Made by a program: the position numbers and the translations under genes
Assembly: GCA_021736215.1 (NCBI GenBank)
Contig: JAIPGI010000002.1
Span: 1 to 64,000 of the forward strand
Origin: Candidatus Altimarinota bacterium
GTDB taxonomy: Bacteria; Patescibacteriota; Gracilibacteria; UBA4473
Direction: 5' to 3'
Length of the DNA stretch: 64,000 bases
Notes under the pieces: model-generated
Databases searched by the model: none
What the model saw: the letters and a program-made list of their open reading frames with translations, nothing else
Told to the model about the DNA's origin: nothing
In this document: positions 41,655 to 50,960 of the stretch, in pieces
Position numbering within the stretch: the first letter of the stretch is position 1
Layout: every line of letters starts with the position of its first letter

Positions 41655-43598
41655 TCAGAGAGAAAATTCGTAAATTTTATCTTTTGTAAGGACATTTACC
41701 TTTTGTCCTGATTCATCAATCACGAAGTCTCGTGCATCTGGAAGATTAAACAAAATTTGTTTTTTATAGCTGGCAAATCGTTCTCCTTTTACAAACACCA
41801 AAATACGCGCATTATCAGGATCAAGTACATATAAAAAATCGAGTTCGGAGGTGGTATAGATTTTTAAATTTTTTCCACTAAAGGGAACGGATGGTAAATC
41901 CCGAAATTCATAATCGGCTCTAGTCCCACGGAATAATTTTTGAAGGGTCCCATCGTCCGATACGATATAGATGGAACCATCAATCGTCATGCTCACTGCT
42001 CGTGATAAATCAGCTCCTTGATTATAGGCAGCGGCTGATGAATAATTTGCTCGACGACGTTCATATTTCCAGATTTGATTTTCAACGGGATCAAGTACAT
42101 AGGCATATCGTCCATAAGTTTCTATATCAATCCCTTTTTTCCACGATTCGTCATCAGTGCTCATCGGAGTGATAATACCTTCCCGATATTCGATAATCCT
42201 TGGGGTGTCCGTTAGAAAGAGGAGATTATTTTGATCTGCTCGAACGGATCCAGCTAGAAGCGTCTCCTTTTCTGATAGAGGAATTCCTTTTTCTACGATA
42301 TTCCGAACAGTTTTATAGACCTGTTTCAGGTCATACACGAATAAACTTCCCTTAAGATCAAGGAGTCCTTCTGCCTCGATATTATCGTTTTTCACGCCTA
42401 AATCCGCGAGAAGTTGCGGTTCTACTTTTTTTGCATTTTCTACTTGTAATTGTTTTTCTTCAATATCGGCGAGTAAAAATTGGGCATCTGATCTGAAATT
42501 TTTAGACTTAGAATTTAATACAATTTGTACAGACTGTTTTGATTTCATTAAATATTCCGCGGCCATTTGACGTTCTCCTTGGATAAGGAATGTGTCGGCT
42601 TGTACTAATGCTTCTCGAGCGATAGATAACTCTTCTCGGAGTTGTTTGGTGTCGGATGATTCGTAATTTACTAAAAATTTGATAATCATACTTAACACTA
42701 GAACTACAAAAACAGTCCCAGCGATAACAATAAGGTTTTTCTTGGGTTTAAATGATTTCATCTTTGTGATTACATCACCTACTTTGAGACTCCGGGTATT
42801 TGTTGACTCTTCTGGAAAATCCTCCTCTTCTGATTCTTCAGTTTCGAGAATTTTATCAGATTCTTCTTCGGAGGCTTCTATGATCGGTTTCTCTATTTTT
42901 TTTGATTTTGAAGTCGTATGGAGAGCATCTTTCCCCTTGGAAATAACTTTCGAAAGAAATCCAGCAGATTTTGTTTCTGCATCCTGCTTTCCGACGCCAA
43001 TAGTGGTAACGAGACAATCTTCGTCGGAAGATGTTGTCAATTCGTGACGCAACATGTTGGAAGCGTCAAGGAAATTACTTCTACTAAAAATATCTACCAA
43101 CTGATTAGCGGTAAGAAAGCGTAATATTCTTTTATTAGACAACAAAACAGTGTCATCAATGGCCACTTGTCCACTGAGAATATTAGAAAAGAGTACTTTT
43201 GGATTCTCAGGGGTTTCGGTAATTTGAGAAACATTTGTTCCACGAAGAAGATAAGCTTCGGATTCCCCAGATTGGGAGAGATAGAGATTATGAAAATCAA
43301 AAAAAGCAATCACGATATCAGGAGTCCCAGATATATTTCCAGACATTTTTTGGGCGGCGATATTAGCAAACTTAAGAGCGTCCTCAAATAGGTCATAAGC
43401 ATCACTTACCTTGGCATTCACTAAAGTCTCCATTACGGCTCCGAAAATGGACTCGGCACACACTTGCGCATCCTTTGTTTTTTCGTGAAATTTTCCCAAA
43501 AAATACACCTCTCGACCTTCTGAGACTGTTTCATGAAAGGAAAAACCGAGATTTCCTCCAACAGTATTTGTTTCGAATGTGTGTGCGGAAAAGGACAT
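41655..43598 (-). CDS. Membrane protein with PP2C-like N-domain and propeller-like C-domain
   Basis: 647 residues. Residues 1-200 resemble a PP2C/PPM phosphatase fold (IAFFDFHNLYLSQSGESEAYLLRG, then DTVLLSNKRILRFL), but the usual metal-binding Asp motifs are not clear, so it may be inactive. An acidic linker follows (about 235-265), one membrane segment (about 285-308), a helical region, and a C-terminal part of about 250 residues with repeated short beta motifs (RYAYVLDP, GSIYIVSD, LDFLYVLDPDNARILVF), like an NHL-type propeller, predicted outside. This layout suggests a transmembrane sensor, by inference. First gene of the ferredoxin operon. Confidence 0.6.
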   Translation of the reverse strand: MSFSAHTFETNTVGGNLGFSFHETVSEGREVYFLGKFHEKTKDAQVCAESIFGAVMETLVNAKVSDAYDLFEDALKFANIAAQKMSGNISGTPDIVIAFFDFHNLYLSQSGESEAYLLRGTNVSQITETPENPKVLFSNILSGQVAIDDTVLLSNKRILRFLTANQLVDIFSRSNFLDASNMLRHELTTSSDEDCLVTTIGVGKQDAETKSAGFLSKVISKGKDALHTTSKSKKIEKPIIEASEEESDKILETEESEEEDFPEESTNTRSLKVGDVITKMKSFKPKKNLIVIAGTVFVVLVLSMIIKFLVNYESSDTKQLREELSIAREALVQADTFLIQGERQMAAEYLMKSKQSVQIVLNSKSKNFRSDAQFLLADIEEKQLQVENAKKVEPQLLADLGVKNDNIEAEGLLDLKGSLFVYDLKQVYKTVRNIVEKGIPLSEKETLLAGSVRADQNNLLFLTDTPRIIEYREGIITPMSTDDESWKKGIDIETYGRYAYVLDPVENQIWKYERRRANYSSAAAYNQGADLSRAVSMTIDGSIYIVSDDGTLQKLFRGTRADYEFRDLPSVPFSGKNLKIYTTSELDFLYVLDPDNARILVFVKGERFASYKKQILFNLPDARDFVIDESGQKVNVLTKDKIYEFSL

Positions 43599-43750
43599 GT
43601 TTACATAAGTAAAAAGCCTCTCTCTTATAGCACAAATAGGGAAAAAACCACAATATCTTTTACTTAAAAATATTTGATATTTCTATTGAAATATGTTAAA
43701 ATATAACGTAGACACAAAAAATAAATTGACAAATACTGGAATTATTAAAA

Positions 43751-46180
43751 ATGATAAAAATAAATAAAAGACTTGGTATTTCCGAACTTGAGGCAACTCG
43801 CGTGAAGCTTACATGGGGAACCCGCTTCTTGTTTCAAATTGGATTTGTAGTTTCATGGACTATTGTGACGGCTCTTTTTGTAGAGAGGTTTGGTATTCAT
43901 AATTTACTCTTTTTATTCTTATTTGATGCTGGTTTATGTGTTTTAGGAACTTTGTTTGCGAGCTTCCTTATTCCTCGTTTGGAACTGAGAACATTTCTCG
44001 CTTTAGGAGTGTTTTTGACAATTCTTTCGGTAGGAGCGTCCTTCTTCTGGGACGCAAATCATGTTGCATTTTTTATCTGTGTTATTTTAGCCAAAGACTT
44101 GTTTTTTTCTCAGGTGAATATTGCTTTGTATCGGAGAACAGAGTCTTTTTTCTCTCCTTCTGAGGCGCAGCGGCTCATGCCAATTATTGAATCGGCTATT
44201 ACTTTTGGGGCGGTTGTAGGGGCTGGACTTACTTTGGTGTTTTTGGAATTTTTACCAACACAATATGTTTTGAGTGTTTGGTTGGTTTCATTAGTACTCA
44301 TTGGGGTTATCGTTTGGAATACCCCTAAAATACTCCATACATTGCCACACTTCCGTATTCCGAAGGTTGTTTCGCAAAAAACGAAAAACCCTCTTGCAGA
44401 AGCAGTACATGGAGTAGGGAAGATTAAATTCTTACGTTATATTCTATTGGCGCTCCTTTTGCAGACCGCAGTTTTTTCTATCATAGAGTTTGAATTCACA
44501 AAAGAAGTCCAAGGACATGTTTTTTCTGAGCCTTCCCAAGAAGTGAGTTTTAACTTTTCCCAACTGAAGGCTTCGCTTTTTTCGGATATACAATCAACTG
44601 TCGTGGAGGTAAGTCATGAAGTCGAAGAAACGGTAGAACAAGCCACTTCACATCTTATCATGCATAAGACCTTGGCTCATGATTTGGGAGCATTTCATTT
44701 GTTATTTGGCCTCTTGGCGTTATTTGTACAACTTCTGACACCAAAAATACTACAAAAATTAGGAATTATTGGGTCGATGATCACATATTTTTCAATCCTA
44801 ATTATAGGATTGGGAGCAACATTCCTTGGTTATATGCCAATCAGTATTCTTAGAGCGTGGCAACACGGGACACATTCAATTGGGGAAACGCCTTATCATA
44901 TTAGTTTTTATTCACTATTTTCTCATAGCAGAGAATCAGTCCGGCTTTTTTTGGAAGGGATTGTGAAACCCTTGGGGGTTGCATTGGGTGCTTTTACGAT
45001 TCTCTTTATCTCCGGGGAATTTGTTTTTGCGGTGGGATTGGGAGCCATTATTATCCTTTTTGTGTTGGGGTGGAATATGAAGAAAAGTTTTACAGAGCTC
45101 TCTAAAGAGAATCTGAAATCAGATCAGGATATAGAAGGGAAGCTCCATTCGATTGAAGTGCTCGGACAGAGAGGTCACAAAAATCAAGGGGTTTTCTTGG
45201 CAGAAGAATTAGAAAAACAAGATCTTCATAGTGTTATCCGAAGTAAACTTATTCATACAATTTCTAATATTAATGATCCGCGATCTGTTCATACTTATAT
45301 TCGGATTCTTCGAAATGAAACAGAAAAACAAGAAACAAAAATTGATATCTTAGATTCGCTCTTTCACCTAGAGATTCCAGAACAATATTGGGCAGAGCAC
45401 GCTTTTACTCGCTATCATTTATTGGGAACATTGAAAGAAATTTTCTCTCAAGAAAGCCAAGGACACCTCAAAAAACTTGTTGTGATGAATATTTTTAAGC
45501 ATTTACCGAGTCATCAAGTAGTTCCATTTTTTTTGGAAACTATGAAAAATGCAGATGAAAAATTAAAATCTATTTATTTGCGATCATGCAAAATGTTTCG
45601 TGATCCAGAAATTGCTTTTTATGTTCAACAATATTTGGATTATTCAAGTCCGCGTATTCGAAGCCATGCGGTTATTGCTCTTTGGAAATTTTATAACAAA
45701 ACAAAACTTCGCGAAGTGCTTGATGATCTTCTTCAAAAAGATAATGAAGGAATTATTGCCGCTGTATATGCTATCGGAGAAGTTGATGATGAAAGTTACA
45801 AAGAGGTTATATTTCAATATGCACATAGCAATGATTCATTGGTGCGTTTGCATGCATTGATTGCACTTGCAAAACTCAAAGATGAAAGATGTATGAAGGG
45901 GATTTTAGAGATTCTTTTTGGTGATAATGAGGAACTCTCTCGTGCTGCACTACACATGCTAGATCGAGTTTCTCTCGACATCCGAATGCATATCGAAAAA
46001 GAAATCCAATATGAGGTTTCTCGACGTGTCGCAACCATCCTTCAACCACAGAATCATCATTTTCATGAATTAAATGAACTTCCAGAAAACATATTTCAAT
46101 CATTGAAGCATCTCTATTGGATGGCGGAGCGATATGATGATATTTTGGTTATGGATCATCTTCGAGGAAGTTTTTCTTAA
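43751..46180 (+). CDS. ATP/ADP carrier-like membrane protein with HEAT repeats
   Basis: 809 residues. Residues about 20-450 form 10-12 membrane segments; motifs such as FFSPSEAQRLMPIIESAITFGAVVG resemble the nucleotide (TLC-type) transporters of intracellular bacteria and plastids, or distant MFS. Residues about 460-780 are HEAT-like repeats (LHALIALAKLKDERCMKGIL, SHAVIALWKFYNKTKL), predicted cytoplasmic. Related fusions exist in free-living bacteria, where the function is unsettled. For a CPR cell the interesting possibility is nucleotide uptake from a host. An inserted loop of about 80 residues near 255-325 interrupts the membrane region. Confidence 0.65.
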   Translation: MIKINKRLGISELEATRVKLTWGTRFLFQIGFVVSWTIVTALFVERFGIHNLLFLFLFDAGLCVLGTLFASFLIPRLELRTFLALGVFLTILSVGASFFWDANHVAFFICVILAKDLFFSQVNIALYRRTESFFSPSEAQRLMPIIESAITFGAVVGAGLTLVFLEFLPTQYVLSVWLVSLVLIGVIVWNTPKILHTLPHFRIPKVVSQKTKNPLAEAVHGVGKIKFLRYILLALLLQTAVFSIIEFEFTKEVQGHVFSEPSQEVSFNFSQLKASLFSDIQSTVVEVSHEVEETVEQATSHLIMHKTLAHDLGAFHLLFGLLALFVQLLTPKILQKLGIIGSMITYFSILIIGLGATFLGYMPISILRAWQHGTHSIGETPYHISFYSLFSHSRESVRLFLEGIVKPLGVALGAFTILFISGEFVFAVGLGAIIILFVLGWNMKKSFTELSKENLKSDQDIEGKLHSIEVLGQRGHKNQGVFLAEELEKQDLHSVIRSKLIHTISNINDPRSVHTYIRILRNETEKQETKIDILDSLFHLEIPEQYWAEHAFTRYHLLGTLKEIFSQESQGHLKKLVVMNIFKHLPSHQVVPFFLETMKNADEKLKSIYLRSCKMFRDPEIAFYVQQYLDYSSPRIRSHAVIALWKFYNKTKLREVLDDLLQKDNEGIIAAVYAIGEVDDESYKEVIFQYAHSNDSLVRLHALIALAKLKDERCMKGILEILFGDNEELSRAALHMLDRVSLDIRMHIEKEIQYEVSRRVATILQPQNHHFHELNELPENIFQSLKHLYWMAERYDDILVMDHLRGSFS

Positions 46181-46241
46181 TATTAAATTTTCATTAAGAA
46201 AATAATACTAACTTCTCTCGCTAAAAAAGAGTTCTTTGTGT

Positions 46242-46247
46242 TATGAT
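46242..46247 (+). promoter_or_regulatory. -10 box of the WecA-like gene, leaderless type
   Basis: TATGAT with extended TGT, 8 bases before ATG 46256. No clear -35 box. Confidence 0.5.
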
Positions 46248-46255
46248 AAAAGGTG

Positions 46256-47278
46256 ATGCAGTACTGGCCATTGTTTTTCACGGGAATTGTGGAGGCAGGA
46301 ATACTCACATGGCTTTGTGTTAAATTCTTTCCGCAATGGGGACTTTTGGATTATCCAGAGAGGTATGGGATCAAGCGATCTCGTTTACCTTATCCAGGGG
46401 GGCTCATTTTTTTGTTTTTAACCTTTGCTTATTTTTTGCTCTGCCAGCCATCGATGTCATTTCTTTTGGGAGCTATATTGGCATTGGGAGCGGTGAGTCT
46501 TTTTGATGATCGGTGTCCATTGCCCATATGGATTCGAAGTTTGGTGCATATTGGAGTTGCTCTGTTCGTTTTCTACAATGGTATTGCGATCGAATTTATC
46601 GGGAATCCCTTTTCGGGCATGGGAGAAAGTTTCGATTTAACGCAAATTCCATATTTGTCACTGATTCTAACAGTTTTATGGATTATTATTATTCAGAATG
46701 CTCTCAACTGGTTTGATGGCATCCAAGGTTTATCGGTGGGGATATCGGGGATAGGATTTTTGGCTCTAGGGATTTTTGGCCTCGTGCGCCAAGAAGTGTC
46801 GTGGGAGCAAGGACTTCCAGAATTTTTAGAAACGAGTTTTTATCTTTCTGGAATTTGTTTGGGGGCATTTCTTTTCTTTCTGAGAGGACGTATTTTGCTA
46901 GGGGATACGGGATCTCAGGTTTTGGGATTTCTTTTGGCAGTGATGTCTATTTTTGCAGGGACAAAAATCGCCACAACATTACTCGTTTTGGGTTTGCCGA
47001 TCCTTGATTCCATATTTGTTGTATTTCGAAGAATATTTCTAGAAAAAAAATCCCCATTCGAAGGAGATAAAAAACATCTGCACCACAATCTTGCTCATCG
47101 GGCAGGAGAGATGCAGGCAACTATGCTCTTGGTATTGATTTCAGCTCTCTTAGCATCTATTGGGATATTCTTGGTCGGGATGGTGAAAATCATCAGCCTC
47201 ATCGTGGTTGCCATTTTTATTTTCGGACTCGATTGGTGGGCGCTCGGATTAAAGGAAGGGAAAAGAGAGAAGAATTAA
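46256..47278 (+). CDS. WecA/MraY-family glycosyl-1-phosphate transferase
   Basis: 340 residues from ATG 46256 (a GTG directly in front is possible). About ten membrane segments. Signature loops: LFDDRCPLPIWIR, QNALNWFDGIQGL, LLGDTGSQVLGF and DKKHLHHNLAHR, all typical of polyprenyl-phosphate sugar-1-phosphate transferases. It starts lipid-linked glycan assembly. The His-rich HLHH loop is nearer to WecA/TagO than MraY. Extended -10 TGTTATGAT ends 8 bases before the ATG. It fits with the O-antigen ligase-like and LCP proteins elsewhere in the window as one surface-glycan route. Confidence 0.85.
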   Translation: MQYWPLFFTGIVEAGILTWLCVKFFPQWGLLDYPERYGIKRSRLPYPGGLIFLFLTFAYFLLCQPSMSFLLGAILALGAVSLFDDRCPLPIWIRSLVHIGVALFVFYNGIAIEFIGNPFSGMGESFDLTQIPYLSLILTVLWIIIIQNALNWFDGIQGLSVGISGIGFLALGIFGLVRQEVSWEQGLPEFLETSFYLSGICLGAFLFFLRGRILLGDTGSQVLGFLLAVMSIFAGTKIATTLLVLGLPILDSIFVVFRRIFLEKKSPFEGDKKHLHHNLAHRAGEMQATMLLVLISALLASIGIFLVGMVKIISLIVVAIFIFGLDWWALGLKEGKREKN

Positions 47279-47311
47279 AAATGAAGAGTTAAGAATGGGA
47301 TTCTCGGGGTC

Positions 47312-47379
47312 TTGATTTTTTTCGAAAAATCAATAAAGGGGCGCTGTTCTTCTTTTTATGAATTTCATCAAAAAGAAGA
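47312..47379 (+). terminator. Two hairpins after the WecA-like gene
   Basis: TTGATTTTT/AAAAATCAA (47312-47333) and a long stem TCTTCTTTTTATGA/TCATCAAAAAGAAGA (47348-47379). Confidence 0.5.
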
Positions 47380-47408
47380 CTTGTTCTTTGAGGTATTGAA
47401 ATACTCGG

Positions 47409-47458
47409 TTGTGTGATTATGAAAGTATTTTTAGTTGAGTGTTTTGGTAATCACACAA
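47409..47458 (+). promoter_or_regulatory. Long-loop inverted repeat before a small gene
   Basis: TTGTGTGATTA (47409-47419) and TAATCACACAA (47448-47458), perfect 11-bp arms, 21 bases ahead of ATG 47480. Possible 5'-UTR stem or operator. Confidence 0.45.
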
Positions 47459-47479
47459 TTAACTTTATGGAGAAACACA

Positions 47480-47673
47480 TGGCACTTGGAAACAGATTTG
47501 CCCCAGAACTCACGGAAGAAAGCGTCCGTGAAGCTTTTTTGAGAAAAACGGAAGGATATACCGAAGAAAATATTTTTCAGGTAGAAAAAAAATCAGCAGT
47601 TTTTATCGTTACAACAAATGATGGGAAAAGATGGCAGATTTACGGAGACCATAATATAGCTCGGTACTCATGA
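47480..47673 (+). CDS. Small protein, unknown
   Basis: 64 residues from ATG 47480, which has GGAG eight bases upstream. An ATG at 47419 in the same frame would add 22 residues but falls in the inverted repeat. The product is soluble, starts MALGNRFAPELTEESVREAF and ends in a small beta-rich part (SAVFIVTTNDGKRWQIYGDH). I do not recognise it. A bidirectional terminator follows. Confidence 0.5.
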
Positions 47674-47692
47674 GTATTTCACACTTCTGGGA

Positions 47693-47720
47693 TAAAAAGG
47701 GCTCAATCAGGTCCCTTTTT
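47693..47720. terminator. Bidirectional terminator
   Basis: AAAAAGGG and CCCTTTTTTT arms with an 11-base loop between the convergent small gene and fba. Confidence 0.75.
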
Positions 47721-48659
47721 TTAATATCTAATCTTTCCTGCAGCATTGAGTACATCGATTTTGTGCTCTACCATTTTTTGGATTTCGTCGCGTGCGGGAC
47801 CGAGATATTTTCGAGGATCGAATTCTCTGGGATTTTCCATAAAAACTTTTCGAATCATAGCCGTCATCACGAGTCTCAAATCTGTATCAATATTCACCTT
47901 ACTGACTCCATACTTTACGGCTTCAGAGATGGTTGATTCATCAACGCCTCGTGCTCCGGCTAAATCACCACCGTATTGATTTACTACTTTGACGTATTCT
48001 TGTGGGACACTGGAGCTTCCATGCATAACCAACGGAACATTCGGAAGAATTTTTGTGAGAACTATCACTCGTTCGACATCAACTTTCCCGTCGCTCGAAA
48101 ACTTATATGCTCCATGACTCGTCCCGATTGCACAGGCGAGAGTATCGCACTTCGTTTGTGCAACAAATTTTTTAGCTTCATCAGGATCGGTAAGCCGTGC
48201 ATTTTTTTCATCCACACTCACATGTTCCTCAATACCCCCCAACTGTCCGATCTCTGCTTCTACAATAACATTCTTCCCGTGAGCATAATCGACTACTTCC
48301 TTTGTTATGCGCACATTATTTTCAAAGTTTTCATGACTGGCATCAATCATGACTGAGTTGAATCCTGCCTCAATAGCACTTTTACAGGTTTCAAAACTAT
48401 CACCGTGATCTTGGTGTACAATAATCGGAACTTCTGGATATTGCTTTGCCAATGCATGGATAATAGCCATTAACATATTTGTATCAGCATATTTTCGAGC
48501 GCCCTTTGATAATTGCAATATCACGGGAGCTTTCTTAGCCGCATGTGCCGAGACAATCGCTTGTGAAATTTCCATATTGTTTACATTGAATGCCCCGATG
48601 GCATATCCACCGCGATAGGCATCCATCATGAGTTCGAGAGGGTTTTTTACGATTGCCAT
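47721..48659 (-). CDS. fba: Class II fructose-bisphosphate aldolase
   Basis: 312 residues. YAIGAFNVNNMEI at the N-terminus, zinc ligands in HQDHGDSFE, the class II motifs VEAEIGQLGG, AIGTSHGAYKF and VMHGSSSVPQE, and GVSKVNIDTDLR for phosphate binding. It splits fructose-1,6-bisphosphate in glycolysis, or runs in reverse. The only clear glycolytic gene here. Transcribed toward the bidirectional terminator and divergent from the large surface protein. Confidence 0.95.
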   Translation of the reverse strand: MAIVKNPLELMMDAYRGGYAIGAFNVNNMEISQAIVSAHAAKKAPVILQLSKGARKYADTNMLMAIIHALAKQYPEVPIIVHQDHGDSFETCKSAIEAGFNSVMIDASHENFENNVRITKEVVDYAHGKNVIVEAEIGQLGGIEEHVSVDEKNARLTDPDEAKKFVAQTKCDTLACAIGTSHGAYKFSSDGKVDVERVIVLTKILPNVPLVMHGSSSVPQEYVKVVNQYGGDLAGARGVDESTISEAVKYGVSKVNIDTDLRLVMTAMIRKVFMENPREFDPRKYLGPARDEIQKMVEHKIDVLNAAGKIRY

Positions 48660-48756
48660 GATAGAGGAAAATAGGGATAGGTAATTCCGCTCCTATTGTG
48701 GCGCAAAAGACTTCTTCAATCAAATCGAAAAAACTTTTAATTCCCTTTTTTTGTGA

Positions 48757-48762
48757 TATAAT
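48757..48762 (+). promoter_or_regulatory. Extended -10 box of the surface-protein gene
   Basis: TGATATAAT pattern with the -10 TATAAT 13 bases before ATG 48776, giving a leader of about 7 bases. Confidence 0.5.
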
Positions 48763-48775
48763 CCGTCAAGAAATC

Positions 48776-50866
48776 ATGTACACAAAAATAAAATATTTGA
48801 TTTTGGCATTTTTGTTCGGGGGATCCGTCTTGGCTTCGAACGCTTTTGTAACTATTTCTGATTCAGTTGCTGGAGTCGATTTGTCGGTACGAGTTTCTGG
48901 ACTTCTCGTAGAAGAAAATGTTGCTTTGAAATTAGTGCGTCCAGATGGTACAAATATATTCTTTGAAAAAAATGCTGATACCAATGGGATACTGGAAACA
49001 TCTATTTTGGGTTTTCACCTGCGCCAGAGTGGAACATATCATTTGGAAGTTGTTCAAAACACAGGAACACTTGAGCAGCATTTTTCAATATTCCCAGGAG
49101 TCCTTTCGGCGTATCAGTCTCACATAGATTTAGAAAACCCTTCAATTGTGGCTGATGGTGAGGCAGAAGCTCGTTTTACAGTATTTTTGAAAGATGCTTT
49201 TGGGAATTCGATTACTGGAAAGACTGTTTCGATTTTTTCTTCTCGCAACGAAGACGTTGTCATCGCTCAGAAAATATCGGACGAGAATGGAGAAATTCAT
49301 GGGAAAGTTGTTTCTGCAACTCCTGGAATTTCTACTCTTTCAGTCGTGATTGGGGATACTGTTATTTTTCAGAAACCAGAAGTTGTTTTTTATCTTCCTG
49401 AATCAGGACTCTCTAATGTCGGAGCGGATGATGAGAATCCTTCTTTTGGAGAATATATTGGACAGTCTCTCAAAGCACAGCTTTTTGATGATCCAGAAGA
49501 GGGAGAAGCTGCTTATTTCTCTCTTGAGAATATTAAGGGAGAAGCCACTATTAATGAGAATTTGACGGTTAAGGTAATAGCAAAAGATGACGGAGGAAAT
49601 ATTGCAAAGAATTATCTCGGAACGATTCGTTTTTCATCGAGTGACGATCGGGCACAATTACCAAGTGATTATCGATTTACTCCAGAAGACCAAGGAGTTC
49701 ATACATTCTTTCTTGCTATTAGTTTTAAGACACCGGGAAATCATACTTTAGCAGTACATGATTTGGGAGATTTTCGAATTTCTGGAGAGATAGCCCTCGG
49801 GATTACCCTTGGGCAAGGAGAGGTGGAAGTTCCCACAAATACAGATCCTTCGCTCAGGATTCTTACTCCGCGACCAGGAACATTCCGAACTTCTCGGATC
49901 ACGATAACGGGGGAATCGACGGGGTGTAGTGCGGTAAAATTAGAAGATGGGACTTTTGTTTTAGTGGATGGACTCGACACAGATAAGATGGGAAATTTTG
50001 TATTCCAAACGCCGATTTTGGCTGATGGGGTTCATATCCTTAAAGCGACTTGTAGTGATAATACCGCATTGGTATCGAATGAGGTTTCCCTCAAGATTGA
50101 TCGCACGGCTCCTGCCAATATTCAGGCAGTTGTTGTTCCATCAGGAAATTTGGCTCAGGGACAACAGTTTACAGTGACCGTGTCAGCAGATGAACCCTTG
50201 TCGAATGCGAGTGCTGTGTTTATAGGGGTATTAACACCTCTTCAGGCTCAAGGAGAGAAATTAATAACAACACTTACCGCTCCCAATGCATGTGGAGAAT
50301 ATCCAGTTGATGTTACAGCTTCTGATCTTTTGGGGAATGAAAAAAAGTTTCCAAGTGCGGCAATTATCATTGTCTGTGGGGAGGGGGCTGGAAATGGAGG
50401 TGCTACAGGAGAACCCGATGCATCTAAAATAGCGCCACTTGTTGTAACAAATGTTTCTGCCGAAAGTGGAGATGGGAAAGTGACACTTTTTTGGTCTCCC
50501 GCAAAAGATAATGGTCCGATTAAAAATTATAAAGTGGAGTTCGGAAGTGTTCCATTGGACTCCAGCGAAATCCCCATATTTGATCAGTCCAATCAAGTAC
50601 CCGATAATCGTACACAATGGTATGTTGACGGATTGAGTGACACGGCAAAATATTCTTTTCGGGTCATTGCTATTGATGAACAGGGAAATGAAAGTCCTGC
50701 GAGCGATGTTATCCAATCGATAACATTGGGAGCTGAGGCAAATATGCATCAGTCTGCTCCAATAGAACTTGAAAAATCCGGAAGCACTACTTCCTTGTGG
50801 CCATTTGTCTTAGCCCTGTTGGCAGGGGTTGGAGTGTTAATTATGGCACGAAGAAGACACATTTAA
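48776..50866 (+). CDS. Large surface protein with Ig-like and FN3 domains
   Basis: 696 residues from ATG 48776; the frame extends upstream, but the signal peptide (MYTKIKYLILAFLFGGSVLA) starts here. An Ig-like/invasin Big_1-type domain lies near 115-215 (NPSIVADGEAEARFTVFLKD, GNSITGKTVSIF). Further Ig-like modules follow, and a fibronectin type III domain lies near 555-650 (GDGKVTLFWSPAKDNGPIKN). The C-terminus is one membrane segment plus RRRH, so the protein is anchored outside. No LPXTG sorting motif is seen. Probably adhesion or surface-layer function, by domain content. Confidence 0.8.
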   Translation: MYTKIKYLILAFLFGGSVLASNAFVTISDSVAGVDLSVRVSGLLVEENVALKLVRPDGTNIFFEKNADTNGILETSILGFHLRQSGTYHLEVVQNTGTLEQHFSIFPGVLSAYQSHIDLENPSIVADGEAEARFTVFLKDAFGNSITGKTVSIFSSRNEDVVIAQKISDENGEIHGKVVSATPGISTLSVVIGDTVIFQKPEVVFYLPESGLSNVGADDENPSFGEYIGQSLKAQLFDDPEEGEAAYFSLENIKGEATINENLTVKVIAKDDGGNIAKNYLGTIRFSSSDDRAQLPSDYRFTPEDQGVHTFFLAISFKTPGNHTLAVHDLGDFRISGEIALGITLGQGEVEVPTNTDPSLRILTPRPGTFRTSRITITGESTGCSAVKLEDGTFVLVDGLDTDKMGNFVFQTPILADGVHILKATCSDNTALVSNEVSLKIDRTAPANIQAVVVPSGNLAQGQQFTVTVSADEPLSNASAVFIGVLTPLQAQGEKLITTLTAPNACGEYPVDVTASDLLGNEKKFPSAAIIIVCGEGAGNGGATGEPDASKIAPLVVTNVSAESGDGKVTLFWSPAKDNGPIKNYKVEFGSVPLDSSEIPIFDQSNQVPDNRTQWYVDGLSDTAKYSFRVIAIDEQGNESPASDVIQSITLGAEANMHQSAPIELEKSGSTTSLWPFVLALLAGVGVLIMARRRHI

Positions 50867-50870
50867 AACT

Positions 50871-50953
50871 CTCCCCTTGAAAAGGGGAGTTGGAGGGGTT
50901 TAAATCCCCCTGTCCGCCTTAGGCGGACTTTCCCCCTTTTTCAAAGGGGGAGA
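50871..50953. terminator. Convergent terminator built from palindromic repeats
   Basis: CTCCCCTT/AAGGGGAG (50871-50890), then CCCCCTGTCCGCC...GGCGGAC...CCCCC...GGGGG (50905-50950). The second part repeats the unit at 18641-18684. It lies between two convergent genes. Confidence 0.65.
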
Positions 50954-50960
50954 ATCATAA

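Noticed and set aside
48776..50866. Sortase-anchored protein
   Set aside because: There is a C-terminal membrane segment and basic tail but no LPXTG-like motif before it.
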